DNA of 64,000 nucleotides from Thuidium tamariscinum (GCA_947034885.2 OZ019759.1:3102501-3166500); one strand, 5' to 3'; shown: positions 23,600-37,190, counted from the first letter of the stretch. The notes: generated by a model not told the origin, from the sequence alone. A program made the numbers and translations.

Positions 23600-26500
23600 A
23601 TTAGACAACACTAGAGGACGGTGAAATGGGAGAAAACTACATTCATATTTACTAGACGTTCTTTTCATGTCCTGCTATTAGGGAGAAGCCAGTTCAGTTT
23701 AAAGATACTAAGCATTCACCAGTGGAAATTGGACAGCATTCAAATAATTACACGCACAAAAAGTAATAGCAACACTTGTTTTCACATGTGCTGTAGATGA
23801 AAATGAAAGCCATTGGAGCTTCAGCTCTCTGCAAAAATAGGACATAAGGCGGCGCAGCAGAAGTGAACTCCAGCGTATAAGAAGGAGGACCCCACCGTCA
23901 TTAGAAATAAACAAAGTTTCATCCGTTTATATCAAATTAGGGTTCCACAAGGCACAGGTTACGAGGCGATTGGAAGGTCGACTCCTTTCTCATCGGACGA
24001 CCTAGAAATTGAAGTGCGGTGGCGCATACATCTGCGGAACCTATTTTAGAATGTGTCATTAAACGCAACTATGCCAGGTAATTCCTTTCATGCACTGAGT
24101 TCCAGGCTTCCCTGTTAATTTTGGGAGACAAACTGCTCTATGAATGCTTCACTGACAAATTTTCCATTTACAAACACAAGCGGCAGCATGGACGGTCTGT
24201 GATGCGGGCCAGCCGCCCATCGTGCATGATGTGTTAGCTTTCTATAGATGGCACTTAGTTATGAAATTCCTTGCATCGAGGCTTTACAGATTTTCGCGGC
24301 GGCTTAGTGGATGATGAAGTTACTGAATTAGCCGCCATGGCCACCAAAAAAAAACATCAGACGAACAGTTGGTAACTGTACGGTCTACGTGACAAACGAA
24401 TTCTCCGGAACTCCGCCAAGTAACGACTACCCTTCATTTCCATGTGCGTCAAAGAAACATACACTGAGTTCTCGTAGTGGAGGGCGTCGTTTAAACGTTT
24501 CTGGTTGTAGACGATGACTTGTAAACGCAGAACTTCAATTTCTGAAGGAATCAGCATGTCGTCCTTCTCGACCTGCTAGCGCCTTCTCACCGCGGAGTAC
24601 TACACTACACACAGTGTGCCCACTTCAGAGGAGTAGCGACGGAGGTCCTGACCACCCGAAGAACGTCTCTTGAAAATGCGAAATCGAATTGCAAGTTCTC
24701 TTGAAATTGCAGGTGAGTACTGTGTTCCTCAAACTTCCCTACTTGTGAAGTTGAAGACGCAATTAATGCCCTGCATAGCAAGCTGTTTACATCAATCATG
24801 ATGTGCAACTTAATCAACCTAGGATTTCTCGTCATTGCAGTAGTAATGACAATTTCAATTGACTTAGACAGTGCAAAGGTATGCCGTCCCTATTATTTAA
24901 AAGAGCGGATGATAATGTCGAGGAAAACGTATGTAGATTCCTATGCATAACTTTTACCATAGCTACTGCGACTGTTTCTGTTTTGGTACCTGACGTCCCT
25001 AAATACTGTCTTACTGTTGTTTTCGAGAGAGGTAGTTTTGAATCCAAGGAGATGCATCAGTTGATTATGTTCACTTCTATCGTACTCTCAGTGCGGTTCT
25101 TTTCACTTGTCTTTTGTGAATCCATTACACACTTTGTTGCAGTGCTAGGGTTGACGAGAGAGGGGGAAATTTTCTTCTTCTGAATTGCTTAGGTCAAAAT
25201 CAAACTACGTAGATTACTGAAAGGAGAGACAAAGTTAGACCACGGGACGCTCTGATCTTTATTAAATTATGAATCAATTCTTCGTTAGACATATGTATTA
25301 TTCATTTGCCACAATCTTTAAGGTGTTCCTGTCTTCAGAAGCGCGAGTTGTTCAACTAGTCCGTCTTTTGAGTACTAAAGCCTTCAGTTCTTCTAGTAAT
25401 GAATGATCTACAATTACAAATTATATTACAGACTTTGTAGTCATTTACAGAATGAAGATCAAAACAAAGTAAAAACTGAGTATAGAAATGTATTGGGCAG
25501 TTTTCTCAGCTGCTACTTGTAGTGAAACGTATCTTGCAGTTTCAGGTAATGTCTCCATCTACCATGCTGTACTGAATTTCAATCCGATTTTGTAATCAAT
25601 TCGGTTGATCAGATCTTGTGATACTTAATTATTTCTACAAGTCCTGCTTGTATGATTGCAGTTGAATCAAAGACTTCCTAAATGAGGGGGAGACATTCTA
25701 TAGTCACGTGTATAGCACAGAAGAACTAGCCATCTCCAAAACCTGAGGTACGTAACTACCGTATATAATGTTTCAGTTCTTTGAACATTGAACAGGTGCA
25801 CACTTCGTTTGTGTCGTTACTATTTATTCAAAATGCTACAAAATAATGGTGAATCTGAATTCCAGGAATTTCTGTTAAGGATGACTCTATTCATACAGAG
25901 AAGGGTGTATAGGACTTGACGTTATTCTTTACTTTAAAGCATTCTGCCTTCTTGTGGTATGAAGTGGAGTTGCTGTGGAAGCTGCACATAGTAATGTTGT
26001 TTTGAAGAGTACTTACAAGCATTGAAGTTGCGTACATTAAATTTGAGAGGTCTATATTAGAAAGGGTATTCATAGCACGACCTTCGGTATTGTGACATTG
26101 TATTGTTACTGATTGCTAGTCGACCGTGCTGTCTGTACCAATTGTAGAGGTCATTGTTGAACGCGGGCAAGCCTATTGTGCAATTTTCCATCTTTTTTGC
26201 AAGATGAAGATAATAGCAATTTCCTTTATCATCTAAGTTGTTTTGACATACTACTGCATGTGCAATTCTTTGACCGAGGACGTCTGTAATTCCTTAAGTT
26301 ATTTAAGTGAAAAAGAATTTAATTAACCTAAATTGATGTTGGTGGCTTCTTTTTTGACTTACTGGAATTCCACCTCTTGTTTCTTATAGGTACGTTTGAA
26401 CGGTGTAGAAGACTAGAAAGCACGGAAGGGCAGTATTTGACGTGTAGACCTTCATCCTCCTTGTAAGTACTTTTTCAACCGTGTCATGTAGATAATGAAC

Positions 26501-26665
26501 TGGTCACTGAAGTATTTGTTTCTAATGGAACATAAGGTGAAGAATTGAATTCCAAAATGAAACTTCGTTTTCAAATCTCTCCACTGCATAGTGGCTGCAG
26601 CTACAAGGAATAAATAGCTGCAGTGATCGTCAGACATTATTTTTATTCTTCGAATGTGTTGCTAA
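23600..26665. other. Intergenic region between divergent CACTA genes, no gene recognised
   Basis: Lies between the 5' side of the TNP1-like gene and the first plus-strand open frame, so it probably held the divergent promoters. Short open frames on both strands show no recognisable domain and poor exon borders. Confidence 0.5.
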
Positions 26666-27181
26666 TTGAGGAACACATCCTTCTCTCAATTGAAGCAGTT
26701 TCTAGTTTTTCCATTGCTTAGTGAAAGCAAACTACAGAGTTCTAACGAGCAATTGATTTGGTTGAACACTTGGCGATTGAAGGTCAACGAATTCATGGAC
26801 TGCTTGGAATTCAGTGGTCCCAACGAAAGTACAAATTCAGAAAGCGATGAGAAGAAGGCAAATTCGACTGTGGCAAATGAAAATTGCCACAAGATTTGTG
26901 AAGTCATACCGCACTCACAGTATGCCTTAGTGCGGTCTAGTTGTCCGCTCTTGGACAATGTCATGATAGGAGTCATAGGACGCCCCCAAGGGAGAGGTTT
27001 CTGTCAGAAGAAGAAGACAGAAATCAGGAAGCAACTATTAGATATGCTTAGGGAGTCAAACATCATCTTAGAGAAGGTTCATCTTCTCAAAGATCAGTCT
27101 AGAGTTGCAATTGAAGAGTGCAGCGAATACAGTGATGTTGCCCCAAGCGGCAGTGAAGGAAACAAATTTCCTCATATGTAA
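26666..27181 (+). CDS. Unknown open frame in the CACTA element
   Basis: A 171-codon open stretch beginning after a stop, without an ATG at its 5' edge, so perhaps an exon. It encodes a serine/glutamate-rich segment, a basic stretch (KKKTEIRKQLL) and a helical part (LRESNIILEKVHLLKDQS). I recognise no family. It lies upstream of TNP2 on the same strand and could be a degenerate accessory gene or 5' exon. Chance openness is possible. Confidence 0.3.
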   Translation: MRNTSFSQLKQFLVFPLLSESKLQSSNEQLIWLNTWRLKVNEFMDCLEFSGPNESTNSESDEKKANSTVANENCHKICEVIPHSQYALVRSSCPLLDNVMIGVIGRPQGRGFCQKKKTEIRKQLLDMLRESNIILEKVHLLKDQSRVAIEECSEYSDVAPSGSEGNKFPHM

Positions 27182-28834
27182 CAGATTAAAGACTCTCAAT
27201 ACGTGGGTAGGGTCTGCTTTTGCAGTGAAGACTTTTTATGACTGTACGAGTGTGTGGATAGTAGTGGTTTTGTATATTTCCTCTTCGAAAATCTGATGCA
27301 TACTGTGTTCTTTTGCATGTGTTTGGACAACATAATAGCTATTGTCTAGAGAAATCTGGAGCTGTGATTGCTTCTATAGTCCAGGTATTTATTTTCATCT
27401 TCTTTGTTTTTTTAATTCATGCTTACAAGATTTGTAATCGTGTTCCACTATTTTGGAGAGATTGGGAATTTGCTTTTTTGGCACTATAATTTCTCATGGT
27501 GATGTTGGGAATTTATTCCCACGTTTAAGTTTAATCTCATATTGAGTCAGACGGCAATGACGGGTTTAAAAAGGATGTAAGGAATAGTGAACTCTTCTGG
27601 ATTAAGTCATTCACATATTAATATGCATGTTTTAACTATTGTTTTCAGGAAAGGCCTTGACGTAATGAGGTTTACAAGAAAAGCCTTTAGTTAATTAGGT
27701 TTACGTATGTATAATGTAATCAGACAAGAAAAAACTCTCATAAGCAATATGACAATGAAATTGAGACCGGGGAGTGTGGAAAAGTCATTGTCGTGCATGA
27801 TTTTCTGTTTCCTTGAATCCAGAGACTATGAACTTGATAAATTTAATTTTTCGAAAAATAGAGAGTATAACAAAATTGAAGTAAGGCAGTTCATATTAAT
27901 CCAATTATTGACTTCATGGCATTTTTGTTTCATTCTAAGAATGTACATGAAAGCCAGGACTTCCAAAATACAGAGTCCCATTTCAGTTGCAAAGTGTTTT
28001 AAGAAATGTAAGCCCATGTTAATGTAAGAATTATATTGTCCATATGCATGCTCCTAGGAATATTTTGAATGTGTGCGTGGGGGAATTAGATGAAACAAGA
28101 AAATGACATATTAATAACTGAGGTAGTAGTTCCTAATTGTAATGCAATTGACATTGTTTTCGGATTTTTGGGAAGTTGAAATAGCCTACTATGGTTTTCA
28201 ATATTGAGTCATGCAGAGGAAAAAGAAATTGATAGAGAACCTAAGTTGTTTCTTTCTTTATGGGCGTTTCAGTGATTATCATCAAATGATTATAGTTCCA
28301 GAAGAATACTTTTCAATGAAAATTTCCAAAACTCAATAAACAAAACGTACAGCAGTTGTACATTGCAAAGTGCAAAGTGTAACGCAATAGCATGCTCCAT
28401 TCTTGTTACTTCTGAGTTTGATGACATTCTGACTCATAGCAGAGTCCTATGAATATGACCCTTCTGTTAGCCTAAGCAGTGAATAAAGGGATTTTATAAA
28501 AAAATTTAGATGAGGTTCAAAAATCCTAACTTCTATTATTCTCCTGAATTGTTTCACGAGTAATATGCGAGTATGTCTTGAGTAGGCATTTTAGGTATGA
28601 TAGAATATTGAACTAACATTTTCAATGGTTGGATTATTATGTTATTAGAAAGTGGAACAAATACTTTGGGACGGTATAATTTCAATGAATCCACATTGAT
28701 CAATGTTGCAGGTAGAGAGGACTTCATAGTTTCTCTCAGGAATTGATGTATACATATATTTGCATCGGCCATTTAATGACTGAAAGTTATTTTTTTCTGC
28801 CTTCATCTTCTAAGAGATATTAAAATTAAAAAGA
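27182..28834. other. Stretch without recognised gene
   Basis: AT-rich DNA upstream of the first TNP2 exon. An open frame at 27,707-28,027 lacks domain features. Nothing else was seen. Confidence 0.5.
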
Positions 28835-30819
28835 ATGTGCAGGATGCGTCGCAGGTTGAACTCAGCTTACCACATCGAGCGGTCTATTGCCAACAGGTTG
28901 GGCTTGTCTGAATACCCATGTGCTTGCAATCGATGCCGAGGAGGCCTTGTTCAGAAAGTGGAGATAGTAGCAAGGCATCACATGACAAATGGCAGAGACC
29001 CTTATTTAATCTATCCAGTCATGGTGAGTTATGCTACCTAAAGTTAAATGTGGAATTTGTTTTAATTGTTATTCTAGAATTACTCTATTAATGGTCTTCC
29101 AAATATTTTGTGCTTTTCAAAGAACTTCAATCTGAATTCATATAGGTGGAAAAAAAGTCTGGAATATGTGTTAGTTCGTTTCTGAAGGCTGAAGCATGTC
29201 CGAAGAGGCTCATGAATATTGAGCATGTAAATTGAACTTAGTCTGTTTTTTCATAATTGGAATGGTAAAGGACTGGAAATCTCTGAGCTCCAGTTCATGA
29301 AATTAAACCATTTATCAGTGTGTGAGGTACTCATGAGTCTTACATTGCCATATTGCAAATTGTTGATGGAAGGAATGTTAGAGGTCCTGCTATGCCCCCA
29401 AACCAAGAAGAAGAGTAGTATCGACAGACAGAACAGGAAGATGTCCCTGGAGAGTTCACATGGCCCGAGACAAACACAGTTGATGTTGAGAACATGGCAC
29501 GCGATGCATTCACACGAATTGATGAAATTCACCATAATGTACTCCATGACGATGGACCAGAAGGTCCTGAGGCTGTCAATATGGAGGGGAATGAGGAGAA
29601 TGAAGATGCAAATGTGGAATTCTTGTTACGACAGTCAAAAGAAAGAGTGTATGAAGGTAGCAACCTGAACCGCCTCCAATGTTGCATCGTTTTGTATTCC
29701 CTGTGTACCCTATATTCAGTGCCATATACATTTGTGGATGCACTTCTGACATAGGTAGCCGGAGATTTATTGCCAACATCAAATTGCTTTCCTAGAATGG
29801 CATATGAGTTGAAGAGTGTCTTGATGAAGTTTGGGCTAAACCACAGACAAGTACATTGCTGCCCTTATGGTCATGTACTGTATGAAGGAGAGAATGAAGG
29901 ATTAGAGGAATGTCCAACTTGCAATCAACTGCGGTATATTGAAGGTTCTAATAAAGTTCCTAAACAAGTGGTGAGATACTTTGATACTATTCAGCATTTA
30001 TTGAAGATGTTCAAATGTCCAAAGATAGCCAAACACATGATTTGGCATCAGTCTCACAAATCTCGAGGACGGAAAATGCGATCTGTAGTGGACAGTGAGC
30101 AGTGGAAGGCATTTGATCGAGCTTATCCAGATTTTACTGAAGTTCCCACAAATTTGCGGCTTGGACTAGAAGGCGATGGCATTAACCCATTCAAGAACAA
30201 TTCGTTGAAGCATTCGACATGGGTTCTTCTAATTACCATTTACAATCTACCCCCATGGTTATTGACATAGAAATTTTTCATATCCCTAGTAGTCCTAATA
30301 CCAGGGCCAAAATCTCCCACTACAGAAAATATAGATGTATTTCTAGGTCTTGTAGTGAGAGACTTGCAAAAACTATGGACAGGTGTACCAGCAATGAATA
30401 TGTCCAAACCAGCTAGAGAAAGAGCATTCACCCTACGAGCTATGTTGATGTGGACCATCAATGATTTCCCTGCTTACGGACTTTTTTCAGGACAACAAGT
30501 GCATGGATATAAGGCATGTCTTCTGTGTGGTCCTGAGACTTGTACAGAGCATGCCTCATTGCTGGGAAAAATGATATATTTGGGTGGCAAATGGTACCTT
30601 TCCGATGATCACAGGTTTCGTAGAGCAAGGGCTTCTTTCAATAACCAGCAAGAGTGGCAAGTGGCACCAGAAAGAACGACGGGGGCTGAAATTCTTCAGT
30701 GGGGTTCACAGAGGACAGCTTTTCTTAGGAATGGCGGGATTGAAAATTCAGATGATGATCCTGTGAAGCTGCACGGAGTGAAGCGTTGAAGTATATTTTT
30801 TGAACTCCCTTACTGGAAG
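28835..30819 (+). pseudogene. tnp2: TNP2 transposase of the CACTA element, 5' half
   Basis: Exon 1 (28,835-29,023, GTGAGT donor) encodes the transposase-associated region: LNSAYHIERSIANRLG, YPCACNRCRGG, ARHHMTNGRDPYLIYP. The next exon, from about 29,382, contains an acidic segment and the TNP2 core: LPTSNCFPRMAYELKSVL, the zinc-like HCCPYGHVLY ... ECPTCNQLR, LRLGLEGDGINPF, YNLPPWL, PGPKSP, then DFPAYGLFSGQQVHGY and CLLCGPET, ending FFELPYWK with a GTAAGA donor at 30,820. In TNP2 proteins this region carries the DDE-type transposase. In-frame stops occur (about 29,425, 29,752, 30,268 and 30,787) plus a frame change near 30,280, several at positions where the family has tryptophan. The gene is dead. 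Confidence 0.9.
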
Positions 30820-32477
30820 GTAAGAATTAGAAGTGGTTAGTGCAATAATGGAATTTGTTTGAGTCTGGAAATGTTATGAGAATAATTTAGAATTATCAAA
30901 GTGAATGATAACATGAAGAGATTGGCTTAACATTTTTCAGGAATTTAAAGGAGTAGCCTGATGAGAAGTTGTAACCTTTAGAAAAAAGATCTTCTGAATT
31001 CAATGCAGGAGTTCATGATAGAAGGTTGAAATATGTTCTAATTTATAATTTGACATATAGTATGTAGTTTAACTTGAGATTAAGTAGGGCCACTGTTTCC
31101 CTGAAGTATGTCATTGCGATTTGTCAGAGATACTGAAGTCCAAATCTTTGTTGATTAGTTAGGAGCTGTGTTTCTGCCTATAGTACAGAAGAGTGAAGAG
31201 ATGTAGGTGGACTTCAGTTATATGGCAATGTGTACAGATATTTCTAAAGGAAAATGAAATTATGAATGGTAATGTTCCCCAAAGATAGTGATGACATGAG
31301 GTAAGAGTTAATGAGGTTGCTGAGGTAGTACTCTAAAATAATTTAATTGGAGGATAGTGAAAAAAATCTGTCATGGTTGTGCTGAATTTATTTTCAGAAG
31401 TGATGTTCTGTAAGCCCATGTAATTAATTCAACCTGAACTCATCTTTCACCTAGGATATTGAGGAAGCACATGTATGTGTTCAAACTATTTAAGAGAATA
31501 TTTATATTTAAAAAAAAAACAATCTCAATTGTATTTGTGAATTACAATTTAAAAAAGGATTTGGAATTTACAAACGGTAAAAGAATTTGTCATATGCAAA
31601 TAATGTAGGAGTATGGTCAAAGAGAAGTGAAATGTATGGTGACTTCATTAATGCAGAGAATGCAATATCAAAATTAACAGAATGTATAATGGCCCTTGAT
31701 CATGCCTTCTGCATTCTTTTCATATGGTTGAACAGGACAAGAAACAAACCATGAAGTCGCAGAAATGTTCATTTGTTGCACTACGAAGTCTTTGAACATG
31801 ATTATGAACGAGGATCAAGGAGAATGTGAAGAAATGTTTGGATTGGAATTTGTTAGTTTTTCATGATGTGGCAGATGTACATGCTTATCTAATTGGTGGA
31901 GGCTGGGACATGTAGGAAATATTCATTTCTGTGATTCTGTACTGATGAGTCAGGTTTTTTTGTATTTGGTTTTTTTAGTTCTGTTTTAAAAGGAAGGAGG
32001 AGTTACCTGAAGAATAGTTAACTGTATTTTTTGCAAGACGGAGTGACTGTAGAGACATGAGGGAGAGTTTTAGTTGCTTCAATTTTATCTAACATAGATG
32101 AAATAGAATTTTAAGATCATGAGAGCTTCCACTGAAGGAAAGATATTTTTTTGATCGCTAAGGTATTATTAACTTCATGGTCACAGAGAAGGGAAATGAG
32201 ATCCTTATTTTTAGTGTCATTGTGATTAACCACACTGGTCATGGTTTCTGAAGAGATTGGTGCAGCAAACTGAATATATGAACTGGATGGGAGGCAAGAG
32301 TTTGTGGTGAGTTGTCTTGATAAATGTTAGAATACTAAGGTTTATATTTTGCATTTTTGAAAACATGATCATCTTGTACGTCATGTTTTGGATGTAATGC
32401 ATTGCGAGAAAAACATTTCAGAGAACATATTTGTCGTAGCACAGGAAAGCACAATTCCTTCTCTAAGGCGTTAGAAT
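30820..32477. other. TNP2 intron region, nothing recognised
   Basis: Follows a good donor site. The conserved TNP2 segment around LRHNLDVMHIEKN should lie between here and 36,338, but I could not find it. It may have been lost or decayed. No other gene or repeat was seen. Confidence 0.45.
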
Positions 32478-35400
32478 GTACTAAATTAGCCTTAAAGTGA
32501 CTCGTGTATCGTTCCCAAAGGATTTGGTCAAAAGTTGACAAAAGACCGGAACACGTTAGTGGTTACCACAACAAAACCCAAGCAAAAGATCAATCCGGTC
32601 CGGGTCTCAAAGGTTCCTAAGATTGCCTTAGGCCTGATTACCAGATCAATCTTTTGTATTTCAAGACTTGTACATCTGTTTATACCAATATATGTATCGC
32701 CTTCATACTTATCCTTACTAGATATGGGGCTAAAGACCGAACACTAGGAGTTGGTCCAGTCCCTAGATTAGTAACCAAATGTAAGTTTTACCTCGATAAT
32801 AAGAGGGATCTACTTGTTTGGGCGTTTAGGAAGGAAGCTTACTCCTATCCTTCAAGTTTTAAAGTGTCAGAAGTTCCACTTGCAAGGAAAAAGAAACTAT
32901 TACTACAACCAGACCGGAATACCTCACAACTGGACCGGGACTAATCCTGCCCAGCAGGTCACGCAAGCACTCTTGCCTAGTCCTAACAAAGACTACAACG
33001 ACAGATTACCCAGTTAGTCTAAGTCCTGGTAGAACAAGGGCGATAGCTTATGCAAGAGAGCTGAATTTCCTCACTAGTCCTTCTTTCTTCTACAAAGACC
33101 GGATCACCATTCAGTTGGCATTTGGCCGGGTACTTCCCAATCTCAAACCCAGACTCTACAAGTGTCTATCCCTATCGAGTACTCCCTAGACCTGTTCCAA
33201 AAAACACTGTGAGATCCTGCACAAATTCCCTATCAAAACCGAATTCACTTCAAGTCCAGAGACCGGATAAACTGAACATCCGGGCACACACTTATCCACA
33301 CAAGGCTGCAATCCTAACCATCACCATAAGACTTAGACAAGGTCCCATGCACATAGTCCACTCCAGAGTGAATCAGAAAGGCTCTGACTTGTATTTGCAA
33401 CACAAAAACTTGTGAAAGTAAGATAACATAATGCGCGCCCGGATTCAATTACAAACCGGGTTTAAATACTAAACTACAAGTAAACCTAAAAGCGCAAATG
33501 GAATCAACACTAGCTGCCAAGAATGCCACTTAACATTCCTCCACAACTTGGGCGGGTTGACTTCCACAAAACTACAAAAATACCAACAAAATAGGATCCC
33601 AGATCCTACATATCTGGATCCGGTCTAAGTTCAAAAATTCCTAACCTAAATATATCCTGCCTTAGCCGCCTTTCTATCTATCTGGCGTTAATGCTCCCCT
33701 ATTTTCTCGCTCGTTTGATCGGCGATGCACCCTTCTGGGTTGGCTGTTTCTTCGGGGACCGGTACATCTTGACGGGTTTGGGTTTCGGCTTGGTCTTACC
33801 CCGCGCCTTGGCCCTGGTCTGCTTGGTCTCCGCCAGTGCTTGGTCTGCATCCGAGTACTCGTCCGACTCATCACCGGAGTCGGTCTCCCCCTCCGAGTCC
33901 TCATCTTCCTCTTCTGACTCCTCTTCCTCTTCAACCCGGGCCTTCCGCTTCACCGTGGGTGTCTCCGTGGTCCTCTTCTTGAATCCGGTGATGAGCGGAT
34001 GGTGCACTGTCTTGCTCTATGGGGTCTGCTCTCCCACTCTCTCGGCAATCCGGGCTGGTCCCTTGCTTGGTGAGCCAGATCCAGATCCGGTCTTCAATAT
34101 GGAGCGGACCTGCACCATTGCCTTTGCTTCCCCTACGGTCTTCGGTTGTGTGATGACCGTGGGTGATGACTTGCTTGGAGAATCGTCTAGCAAGTTGATG
34201 AATTTGGTCTTCTCCCTTGGCGGTGTCGTTCCCCGGATAATCTCCCGCAACACGATCGGCTTAGGTTCCGGCTCCCTGGTCTTCTCGGGTTCAGAAACCC
34301 TGGGCTCTTCAACCCGGGTCTGTGGGACAGGTTCCTCTGCCACGGCTTCAGACCTGATCTCCTCTTCCTTTGCCGGTTCGGACATGCCGGCCTCTACCTC
34401 GACTGCCGCTGGTGGTGGTTGCTCCCTCGGCTGCTCCTCCTCCATCTTCTGCTCTTCCAGTCTTGAGACCGGTACAGAGCTAGCCTGGACCTCCGTGACC
34501 ACTGCTCGCCACTTCTCCAACGTTGCCTCCATCTTCTTGTTGTAGGCCACCAAAGCTGTGAGCATCTGGGGACCTACCATCTTGCCTGCTTCCAACACCT
34601 TCTTGTCGAACAGCATGGCCTTGTTGACGACCTCGCCCGGATGTGTGATGAACTCTCGGATTTCTCCGAGAGTGTTCCGGGCCTTCGTGGAGAGGCGTCT
34701 CTCTTCGTCCAACTCCTCCTGGGCGTGATGGAGATCCCTCCTCAAGGCTGAGACTTGGTTTGTCAGCCGGAGCACTTCCTCTCTGTCCTAGCTCTCATGT
34801 GCCTCCTGAATTAGTTCTCCCAACACCTCCATGATCTTGGAGGGTGGAATGGAGCCTAGGGCTCGGCTTATGCCCTGCAACAACCCCCTCTCCTCTAGGT
34901 GGTGTCTTCTAAAGTCATCCAAGTCTCGCAGGATCCTTAGCAAGGGATCCTGTTCCCAGACCGGATCTAACCTCTGGGCTTCTCTTACTACCACGGGGGT
35001 TTCTAGAGGCGGATTCTCTCTTCCTACCTCTGGGTCTTCCTTTCCCTCTTGTGTGCCCTCTTGTTGCTCCTCCTGACTCTCCTCTTCGGAGTCCTCCTCA
35101 TCCTGGTCGTTCTCAGCTTACGGGTTCGCAATTTCGTATTCTATCATTGCTGCCCCTACCTCGTAAGCTTCCCTCTCTTTCTCCCTCAAGAGGTCTAACG
35201 AATGATACAAATGAAACAGGAATGGTGAAATGGGAGAGGGTTTAGACTTCCCAATTCCCTTCACCATTCGGTCCATCCGGTCCCTCATGACTAACCCCCA
35301 ATCTATCTTTCGGTCTCCCGACAACGCACCAAAAATGGTGTTGGCTACGGTGACCGTAATCCTACTAGGCCTATCCGGGTTCAAGATAGCCATCATAAAC

Positions 35401-36290
35401 CACAGCAACCTCTTGTGTCTAGCGGACACACACTCGGCTACCGTGAAGCCATCCTTCGGGTTGGTGGGCTTGCGGAACTTACCCTGGTGGAATTTATCTG
35501 TCCGGGTGCCCGTCACATCTCCGCCTTGCTCGAAGGCGTACACCTTGCACCACATAGCCGCACTCCACTCCCTTGGCAGCGCCCGGACCGTCCCCTTCCA
35601 CTCGTTGGTCTGATTGTCCAGCAGCTCCTCCACCATCGCCTCATCCTTCAGGTTCCAGGGATGAGCCATAAACCCCTCGCAGCCCATCTGCCTGAGGTCT
35701 TCCTCCAGCTCCCGCTTATCTTGTGCATCAGTTGGTACAACCGGATTGACATTCCGGAAGGCTAGAATTAGCCCTTCCTGCACTTCCCCTACCATCGCTC
35801 ACTTGACGCCTACACAATCTAGGCGCGGTCCAACTTGACTGAACCTCCCGCGCTCAAGAACCTCTCAACTAGCTTAGTGCTAATCGCTCAACTATGCGCC
35901 AGACCGGATTGACAGCTTCTCTATTCCTTCTCCCTGTCTGTAGACCGAATACTCTCTCTCCTGCCGGAAGACCCTTTCTCGAATTGTGTGCAAGAGAGTG
36001 GCAGGACCTGGCCCTGCCTTCCTGGTCTTATACTTTTCCCCCAGCATTAATTACTGACCGTTAGGTTTAAACTAGTCTGGTCATGTGGGAGAGTTCCCGA
36101 CGATCTCTAGGCTCGGTAGCCACTTATTGCCTATCCGGTCTCGGTCGCTACGTGGGCTGAATCCGGGTTTTCTTACGCTGTTCCTTAGCGTAGTTTTCTG
36201 CTTCCGGTCCGTAGTTTTCCGGTTTCCGGTCTTGGTCCTAATTGTGAGTCAAACTAAGAAAACAACAAAAAAAATGGGGATTGAATAGAT
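32478..36290 (-). mobile_element. Fossil LTR-type element with gag-like region only
   Basis: Minus-strand remnant of a retroelement-like family, about 3.8 kb, with borders approximate. It contains gag-like open frames at about 35,795-35,118 (alpha-helical, resembling the plant Transposase_32-type domain), 34,994-34,788, 34,775-34,017 (coiled coil then proline-rich) and 34,007-33,699 (acidic then basic tail). No reverse transcriptase or integrase was recognised, so it looks non-autonomous. Its left part shares LTR-like sequence with 57.8-58.4 and 60.7-62.2 kb in the opposite orientation, including a block around 32,945-33,015. CCGG-rich repeats are frequent. It lies in the gap between two TNP2 exons, so it is younger than the CACTA element. 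The element is broken. Confidence 0.55.
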
Positions 36291-36337
36291 CCCTTTTTCC
36301 CGTATTTTGTTTAAGAACCTACTTAGGTGAATTCTAG

Positions 36338-36413
36338 GTTGCCACAATATTGAGGACATCCTTTGGGGAAAAAGACTCTGCAGCTGTGAGAGCGGACATG
36401 CAAGCTCGGGGCA
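36338..36413 (+). pseudogene. tnp2: TNP2 exon fragment left of the hAT insertion
   Basis: Begins after a TTCTAG acceptor and encodes ILRTSFGEKDSAAVRADMQA, matching the TNP2 stretch just before the ..GIRP.LH.. motif. It ends in the hAT target site TCGGGGCA (36,406-36,413). The same codons continue without loss at 53,285, which fixes the insertion point inside this exon. Confidence 0.85.
36406..36413. repeat. Left 8-bp target duplication of the hAT element
   Basis: TCGGGGCA, repeated exactly at 53,285-53,292. Eight base pairs is the hAT-superfamily duplication length. Confidence 0.95.
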
Positions 36414-36423
36414 CAGGGTTGTC

Positions 36424-36960
36424 TATCCTGACGTGACGTGGGCTTTTCCCGTCGGGATGTCATGACGCGGCAGTCGTGACGCGGCAGGACGCGTCAGAGG
36501 CCGTCCCAAATGCTGACGGCGTCGTCGACAGCGCGGATGAAGTCCGTCAACAGCGCGTAGACGGCCTGTCGGCCGCCTCGACGACTGGCCGTCGCGTGGA
36601 CGGACAGAGCGTCCGCGGCTTTAGGGTTTAGGCGCGACGGCCAGGCCGTCGCCTCGACAGTTTTCTGTTCAGCGGACGGTCACGGCGTCCAGAGTCCGTC
36701 CACGCAGCGGGGACGGCCAGAGCGTCCGCGGCTTGTGCACTTCGACGGGACGGCCAGGCCGTCGCCTCGACAGTTTTCCGTTCAGCGGACGGTCACGGCG
36801 TCCAGAGTCCGTCCACGCTGCGGGGATGGCCAGGCCGTCGTCTGGACAGCGGGACGTCCGCTGGACGGCCAGAGCATCTGCGGGGACGGCCACGACGTCC
36901 CGTCCGCGGCTGTCCACAGTGCGCCAACGGACAGGCCGTCGACTGGACGACTGCTGCCAG
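36424..36960. repeat. GC-rich repeat array 1 (left subterminal, upstream of transposase)
   Basis: Dozens of GGCCGTC/GACGGCC-type words. A longer unit of about 118 bp is repeated (for example GACGGCCAGGCCGTCGCCTC at about 36,638 and 36,756). It lies just before the TATA box of the transposase and just inside the left end, where hAT transposases usually bind subterminal repeats. Confidence 0.9.
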
Positions 36961-36970
36961 GCCTTCACAG

Positions 36971-36977
36971 TATATAG
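36971..36977 (+). promoter_or_regulatory. TATA box of the hAT transposase gene
   Basis: TATATAG directly after array 1. It is followed by a short 5' leader with a likely intron (GTAAGT donor at about 37,109; TTTGTGCAG acceptor ending at 37,164) and the ATG at 37,191. Confidence 0.65.
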
Positions 36978-37190
36978 CACAAGCCGTGTATTTGAAGGTC
37001 ACTTTTCCTTGCTGATCTCTGCTCTTATGACCTGGTTGGCACACAGCCATTGCACTAGAGTGAAGTCCAAGAAGAGTGTGTGGGAGGAACACTTGCTGTG
37101 AAAGCAGTAAGTGTTATTTCCACATCACATCCAAACAGAATACTAACCTGTTTTGTTTGTGCAGTTTCAAGTGAAGAACCAGTGGGAGCA

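Noticed and set aside
32535-33415. Small plus-strand frames as genes
   Set aside because: They lie in the LTR-like part of a minus-strand fossil element and show no domain.
33691-34545. 284-codon plus-strand frame
   Set aside because: It lies opposite the gag-like frames of the LTR-type fossil; its serine-rich composition is the antisense of the acidic/coiled-coil sequence.
36669-37101. Overlapping open frames on both strands in the GC-rich array
   Set aside because: GC-rich repeats lack stops by composition; the peptides only mirror the repeat.
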